56,588 bases of DNA, from NCBI GenBank assembly GCA_031265875.1, contig JAISCA010000025.1:1-56588 (forward strand). The letters run 5' to 3'. Source of the DNA: Propionibacteriaceae bacterium. Its GTDB lineage: Bacteria; Actinomycetota; Actinomycetes; Propionibacteriales; Propionibacteriaceae. Below are positions 53,710-56,588 of the stretch, piece by piece. The notes beneath the pieces were generated by a model. The model was not told the origin of the DNA. It worked only from the letters and a program-made list of their open reading frames with translations, and made no database searches. The translations under genes and the position numbers were made by a program. Each line of letters opens with the position of its first letter. Within the stretch, counting starts at the first letter, position 1.

Positions 53710-54350
53710 AGGCGCTCCTGAATCCGCACCGTCTTAGTCGCCACCCGCTCGACCAGGCTGGGCTCATGGCTGGCCATGACGATGGCCAGACCCTGGTCGC
53801 GTTCGGCTTTGAGCCGTTCAGCCAACCATTCGACGCCCTCGACGTCGAGCCGCTGCTCCGGCTCGTCCAAGACCAAGAGTTGGCGAGGCCTGACGAAAGC
53901 GGTGGCCAGGGCCAGGCGGCGGCGTTGGCCAGAGGACAAGGTGTCCGGCAATTGACCGGACTGGGGAACCAGGGCGACCTCGTGCAAGACGGCGTCGACG
54001 GCGGTCTCACAATCGGGCAGGCCATGGGCGCGGGCCAACAAGTCGAGGTGCTCGACCACCGACAGGTCGGGGAAGAAATCGAGGTCGTCGATGACCGTGG
54101 CCAGATGGCGGCGGATGGTGGGGCTGGACTCGCGCAGCTTCTCGCCGCAGACCTCGATCACCCCGGAGTCAGGCCGGTCCGCCCCGACCAAGCAACGTAA
54201 AATGGTCGACTTGCCAGCCCCGTTGCGGCCGGTCAGAGCGACCGCCTCACCGCCGTAAACCTCCAACGAGAAGTCCTTGACGATGACATGGGGACCATAG
54301 GCCTTGGTCAGGTGGGAGACTTTGAGGACGGGCGTACGAGGCTTGGACAT
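53706..54350 (-). CDS. ABC transporter ATP-binding protein
   Basis: 214 aa. Walker A GRNGAGKST (41-49), signature LSSGQ (138-142), Walker B QLLVLDEP (157-164), switch His 195 in MASHEP. ATG 54350 is preferred to ATG 54368 because GGGGGAG lies nine bases before it. It drives the membrane protein encoded next. The substrate is unknown; a CcmA-like or ABC-2-type partner is possible. Confidence 0.9.
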   Translation of the reverse strand: MSKPRTPVLKVSHLTKAYGPHVIVKDFSLEVYGGEAVALTGRNGAGKSTILRCLVGADRPDSGVIEVCGEKLRESSPTIRRHLATVIDDLDFFPDLSVVEHLDLLARAHGLPDCETAVDAVLHEVALVPQSGQLPDTLSSGQRRRLALATAFVRPRQLLVLDEPEQRLDVEGVEWLAERLKAERDQGLAIVMASHEPSLVERVATKTVRIQERL

Positions 54351-54408
54351 GTCCGTATTCTCCCCCATGGCGCGAGGTCCGGCTGACTGACCTCGGCCAG
54401 TGGGCCTG

Positions 54409-54447
54409 TCCTAGCCGGTCGGAAGCCCCGGGCGTGGCAGGCTAGGA
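54409..54447. promoter_or_regulatory. Inverted repeat between divergent ABC and menG genes
   Basis: TCCTAGCC (54409-54416) and GGCTAGGA (54440-54447) form a perfect 8-bp inverted repeat 23 bp apart. Each arm contains a -10-like TAGGAN on the strand of the gene it faces. It may be a shared operator. Confidence 0.35.
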
Positions 54448-54450
54448 GAC

Positions 54451-55179
54451 GTGACACTGCCTTCCCCAGGACCCAGTCAAAGCAGTCAGGTGAGAGCCGA
54501 TCTGACGAAGAGGCCGACCGAAGTGGCCTCGATGTTCGACTCGGTGGCCCGGCGCTACGACCGCATGAACGCCTTGGCCTCGTTGGGCCAGGACCGGCTC
54601 TGGCGGGCCGCCCTGGTGCGGGCGCTGGACCCCAGGCCCGGTGAGTCGATGTTGGATTTGGCGGCCGGCACCGGCGCCTCGGCCCGACCGTTGGCGCGGG
54701 CCGGCGCGCGGGTGGTGGCGGTCGACCTCAGCTTCGGCATGGCCAGTCTGGGACAACGGCGCCACCGCCGTCTGCGCTTCGTGCTGGGCGACGCCTTGGC
54801 TCTGCCCTTCGCCGACCAGACCTTCGACGCCGCCACCTGCTCCTTCGGCCTGCGCAACATGGCCGACCCGGTGGCGGCGCTGCGGGAACTGCGGCGGGTG
54901 GTGCGCCCGGACGGCAGTCTGGTGATCTGCGAGTTCTCGACCCCGGTGGGGAGACTGTGGCGGCGGTTGTACGAGTTCTGGCTGAAACGGGTGATGCCGA
55001 AAGTGGCCCGGCTGGCCTCGTCCGACTCACCCGCCTACACCTATCTGACCGAGTCGATCCTGGACTGGCCCGATCAAGCCGGCCTGGCCGACCTGATGCG
55101 GGAGGCGGGCTGGAGCGCCATCGAGTGGCGCAACCTGAGCGGCGGCATCGTGGCCCTGCACCGGGCCCGGCGGGGGTAA
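54451..55179 (+). CDS. menG: Demethylmenaquinone methyltransferase
   Basis: 242 aa, UbiE/MenG family. VASMFDSVARRYDRMNALAS and the SAM-binding motif LDLAAGTGASARPLA are intact, followed by GDALALPFADQTFDAATCSF and the family LRNMADP. It transfers a methyl group from SAM to demethylmenaquinone, the last ring step. GTG 54451 is used; AGGAG is too close (2 nt) to be a good Shine-Dalgarno, so a start at GTG 54490 remains possible. Confidence 0.92.
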   Translation: MTLPSPGPSQSSQVRADLTKRPTEVASMFDSVARRYDRMNALASLGQDRLWRAALVRALDPRPGESMLDLAAGTGASARPLARAGARVVAVDLSFGMASLGQRRHRRLRFVLGDALALPFADQTFDAATCSFGLRNMADPVAALRELRRVVRPDGSLVICEFSTPVGRLWRRLYEFWLKRVMPKVARLASSDSPAYTYLTESILDWPDQAGLADLMREAGWSAIEWRNLSGGIVALHRARRG

Positions 55180-55193
55180 GGGCTAGGGCTGAT

Positions 55194-55232
55194 CCGCCCC
55201 CGCCCCCGCGCCCGCCCCCGCGCCCGCGCCCG
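55194..55232. repeat. GC simple repeat CCGCCC/GCGCCC
   Basis: About 39 bp of CCGCCCCCG/GCGCCCG units directly after menG, between convergent genes. No other feature seen. Confidence 0.8.
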
Positions 55233-55255
55233 TCCGGCCCGTCCGGCTGGCGTCC

Positions 55256-55323
55256 GTCGCGCGAGCGGTGGGTTACGGCTCTTGTTTCGGCGGGTCGGTG
55301 GTCGCCAGCGCTCTGTCGGCGAT
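55256..55323. repeat. Interspersed repeat R2, copy C, overlapping the EamA gene end
   Basis: 68 bp starting GTCGCGCGAGCGGTGGGTTA. It aligns to 48925-48992. Bases 55273-55323 code for the last 16 residues (IADRALATTDPPKQEP) and stop of the EamA protein. Confidence 0.65.
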
Positions 55324-56355
55324 GGGGCTATCACCGGGGCGGCGCTCGGACCAGGCCAATACGACCAAGCCGGCCACGATGGTGACGACGCCGGCCAGGC
55401 CGGCCGGGGTCAAGCGCTCGCCCAGCAGGATCAGCCCCAAGCCGGTGGCGGTGGCCGGTTCGGCCAAGGTCAAAGTGGTGATGGTGGAGGCGGGCAGGCG
55501 CTTCAGGCCGACGGCCAAGAGTTGGTAGGCCAGCACGATGGTGACGACGCCGAGCCAACCCACCACGGCCAGGCCACGGCTGGTGGCCAACCAGGCGCTG
55601 TCGGTCCAGATCAGGACCGGCAGGGAGGCTGACCCGGCCAGACCCATGACCCAGCTGACGGCGTCGGAGGAGGACCAGCCCCGGTCCAGCGGGACCTTCA
55701 TCATGACCAGTTCGAGGGCGTAGGCGGCCCCGGCCGTGGCCGACAGGGCGACGCCGCCCAGATCGACGGTGGTCGAACCGCCGGACAAGAGGACCACCCC
55801 GATCACGGCCAAGCCGGTGGCGATCAGCCAGGGCCGGCGGGGCAGCCGGGCCCGGACCAACCACTCGAACAAGCCGGCCCAGAGTGGGCTGGCCCCGAGG
55901 GTGACGATGGTGCTGACGGCGACGCCGTTGGCCCGGACGCCGGCGAAGAAGGTCCACTGGTAGACCGCCATGCCCAGACCGGCCACGGCCAGGGCCAACC
56001 AGGTCGGGAGGGGGAAGCGGCCGGACTGCGGGCGGGCTGCGAGCGGTGTGATTGGAGTGTGCGGTGAGGACGGCGCCCCCGAAGCGGCCAGTGCGATCGG
56101 CAGGGCTGGCGATGACGGCGCGATCGGTGTGGAGGGTGTGGCCGGTGGATTTTGTGCGCCGGTGGGAACGGGGGCGGCAGCCGACCGGCGGCGGCTCCAG
56201 TTGACCCAGCCGACCAGCGCCATCAGCGCCCCGCCGACGACCATCCGGGCGGCGCCGACGCTGAGGGGGCTGGCGTCGCTGGGGGCGAAGGCGCTGGTGG
56301 TGCCAGTGGTGCCGAAGAGGACGGCCGAGAGGACGACGAGGACGACGTAGCGCAC
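55273..56355 (-). CDS. EamA/DMT-family transporter
   Basis: About 360 aa with ten predicted helices in two EamA halves (e.g. VLFGTTGTTSAFAP at the start, FAGVRANGVAVSTIVTLGAS in the first half). GTG 56355 (VRYVVLVVLSAVLFGTTG) is my choice because it starts just before helix 1; an open frame reaches TTG 56403. Drug/metabolite transporters of this kind export amino acids or other small molecules; substrate unknown. A Pro/Ser/Thr/Ala-rich loop (about 56025-56205) is inserted after helix 2. The C-terminal tail is encoded by repeat R2. Confidence 0.85.
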   Translation of the reverse strand: MRYVVLVVLSAVLFGTTGTTSAFAPSDASPLSVGAARMVVGGALMALVGWVNWSRRRSAAAPVPTGAQNPPATPSTPIAPSSPALPIALAASGAPSSPHTPITPLAARPQSGRFPLPTWLALAVAGLGMAVYQWTFFAGVRANGVAVSTIVTLGASPLWAGLFEWLVRARLPRRPWLIATGLAVIGVVLLSGGSTTVDLGGVALSATAGAAYALELVMMKVPLDRGWSSSDAVSWVMGLAGSASLPVLIWTDSAWLATSRGLAVVGWLGVVTIVLAYQLLAVGLKRLPASTITTLTLAEPATATGLGLILLGERLTPAGLAGVVTIVAGLVVLAWSERRPGDSPIADRALATTDPPKQEP

Positions 56356-56479
56356 CAGCTCAGTCTGCCCCACAACAGCGACAGCGGACTGAAACCCAAC
56401 CAATCGTCACCAATCGTCGTAATAGCCCGCTCGTGACCAGCCCGATCGTCGACTGAGCACTTACGATCACCGACACGCC

Positions 56480-56509
56480 GGTGATTTCTAGCGGTCAACG
56501 CAACACTTA
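56480..56509 (+). mobile_element. Possible left end of an IS30-family element
   Basis: TTTCTAGCGGTCAACGCAAC, just upstream of a transposase-like start, resembles terminal sequences of actinobacterial IS30 elements as I remember them. The right end lies outside the window, so the inverted repeat cannot be confirmed. Confidence 0.4.
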
Positions 56510-56526
56510 GGAAAGTGGTGTGTGTT

Positions 56527-56588
56527 ATGGGTCGTCGGGTGTCGGTCGAGGCTGTGCGTTTGTTCTGGTTGGCGTGGGATGGTGGGTG
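56527..56588 (+). CDS. Transposase N-terminus, probably IS30 family (cut by window end)
   Basis: Only 20 codons are present: MGRRVSVEAVRLFWLAWDGG. The pattern resembles the start of IS30-family transposases (MGR-x-VS-x5-FW). AGGAAAG lies upstream. Assignment is tentative because of the short length. Confidence 0.45.
   Translation, partial: MGRRVSVEAVRLFWLAWDGG

Noticed and set aside
51299-54025. A 908-codon minus-strand frame over the ABC genes and menF.
   Set aside because: It is a different frame from the ABC and MenF motifs and is Arg/Gly/Pro-rich without domains.
1-56588. tRNA, rRNA or replication-origin features.
   Set aside because: No cloverleaf, ribosomal RNA or DnaA-box cluster was recognised when reading the intergenic regions.

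Overview
The window is high-GC DNA with GTG starts, several apparently leaderless genes, a 14-gene NADH:menaquinone oxidoreductase (complex I) operon and menaquinone genes. This points to an aerobic or facultative Actinomycetota. Propionibacteriales is my best guess, but that is inference from gene content and order, not a search.

Layout. (1) 1-23,668, minus strand: two tandem paralogous genes for giant secreted surface proteins. The left one (1-5,499) runs off the window. The right one (5,735-23,668) is complete at 5,977 residues: signal peptide, propeller-like head, SdrD/Cna-B-like and GEVED-like domains, dozens of Ig-like modules including three successive ~3-kb super-repeats, seven Cys-rich ~138-residue modules, five Ig-like modules, one membrane helix and an Arg-rich tail. 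A perfect-stem terminator separates the two genes. (2) 23,880-26,006: an M13 zinc metallopeptidase. (3) 26,020-31,454: an accessory island with an intact HTH/PIN toxin-antitoxin-like pair, a second pair with a broken PIN gene, a MazF remnant, a DUF4143-type ATPase behind 33-bp tandem repeats, a GNAT/61-aa gene pair, an orphan gene and two families of short interspersed repeats. (4) 31,473-48,729, minus strand: nuoABCDEFGHIJKLMN followed by a polyprenyl diphosphate synthase whose N-terminus holds a 36-bp in-frame minisatellite. (5) 49,043-55,179: menaquinone genes (MenJ-like reductase, menF, menG) with a two-gene ABC transporter between them. (6) 55,273-56,588: an EamA transporter whose C-terminus is made from an interspersed repeat, then the left end of a probable IS30-family element cut by the window edge.

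How it fits together. Complex I oxidises NADH and reduces menaquinone. The polyprenyl synthase makes the side chain, MenF commits chorismate to the head group, MenG methylates the ring, and the MenJ-like enzyme probably saturates part of the isoprenoid tail. Regions 4 and 5 therefore form one respiratory-quinone block. Regions 1-3 are lineage-specific: surface adhesion and a decaying toxin-antitoxin neighbourhood.

The least explained signals are: in-frame minisatellites in two quinone-synthesis genes; a ~68-bp repeat that sits exactly at a toxin truncation and supplies the last codons of a transporter; the super-repeat architecture and internal codon-usage break of the giant proteins; and a fixed TANNNT-6 nt-start arrangement in front of several unlinked genes.
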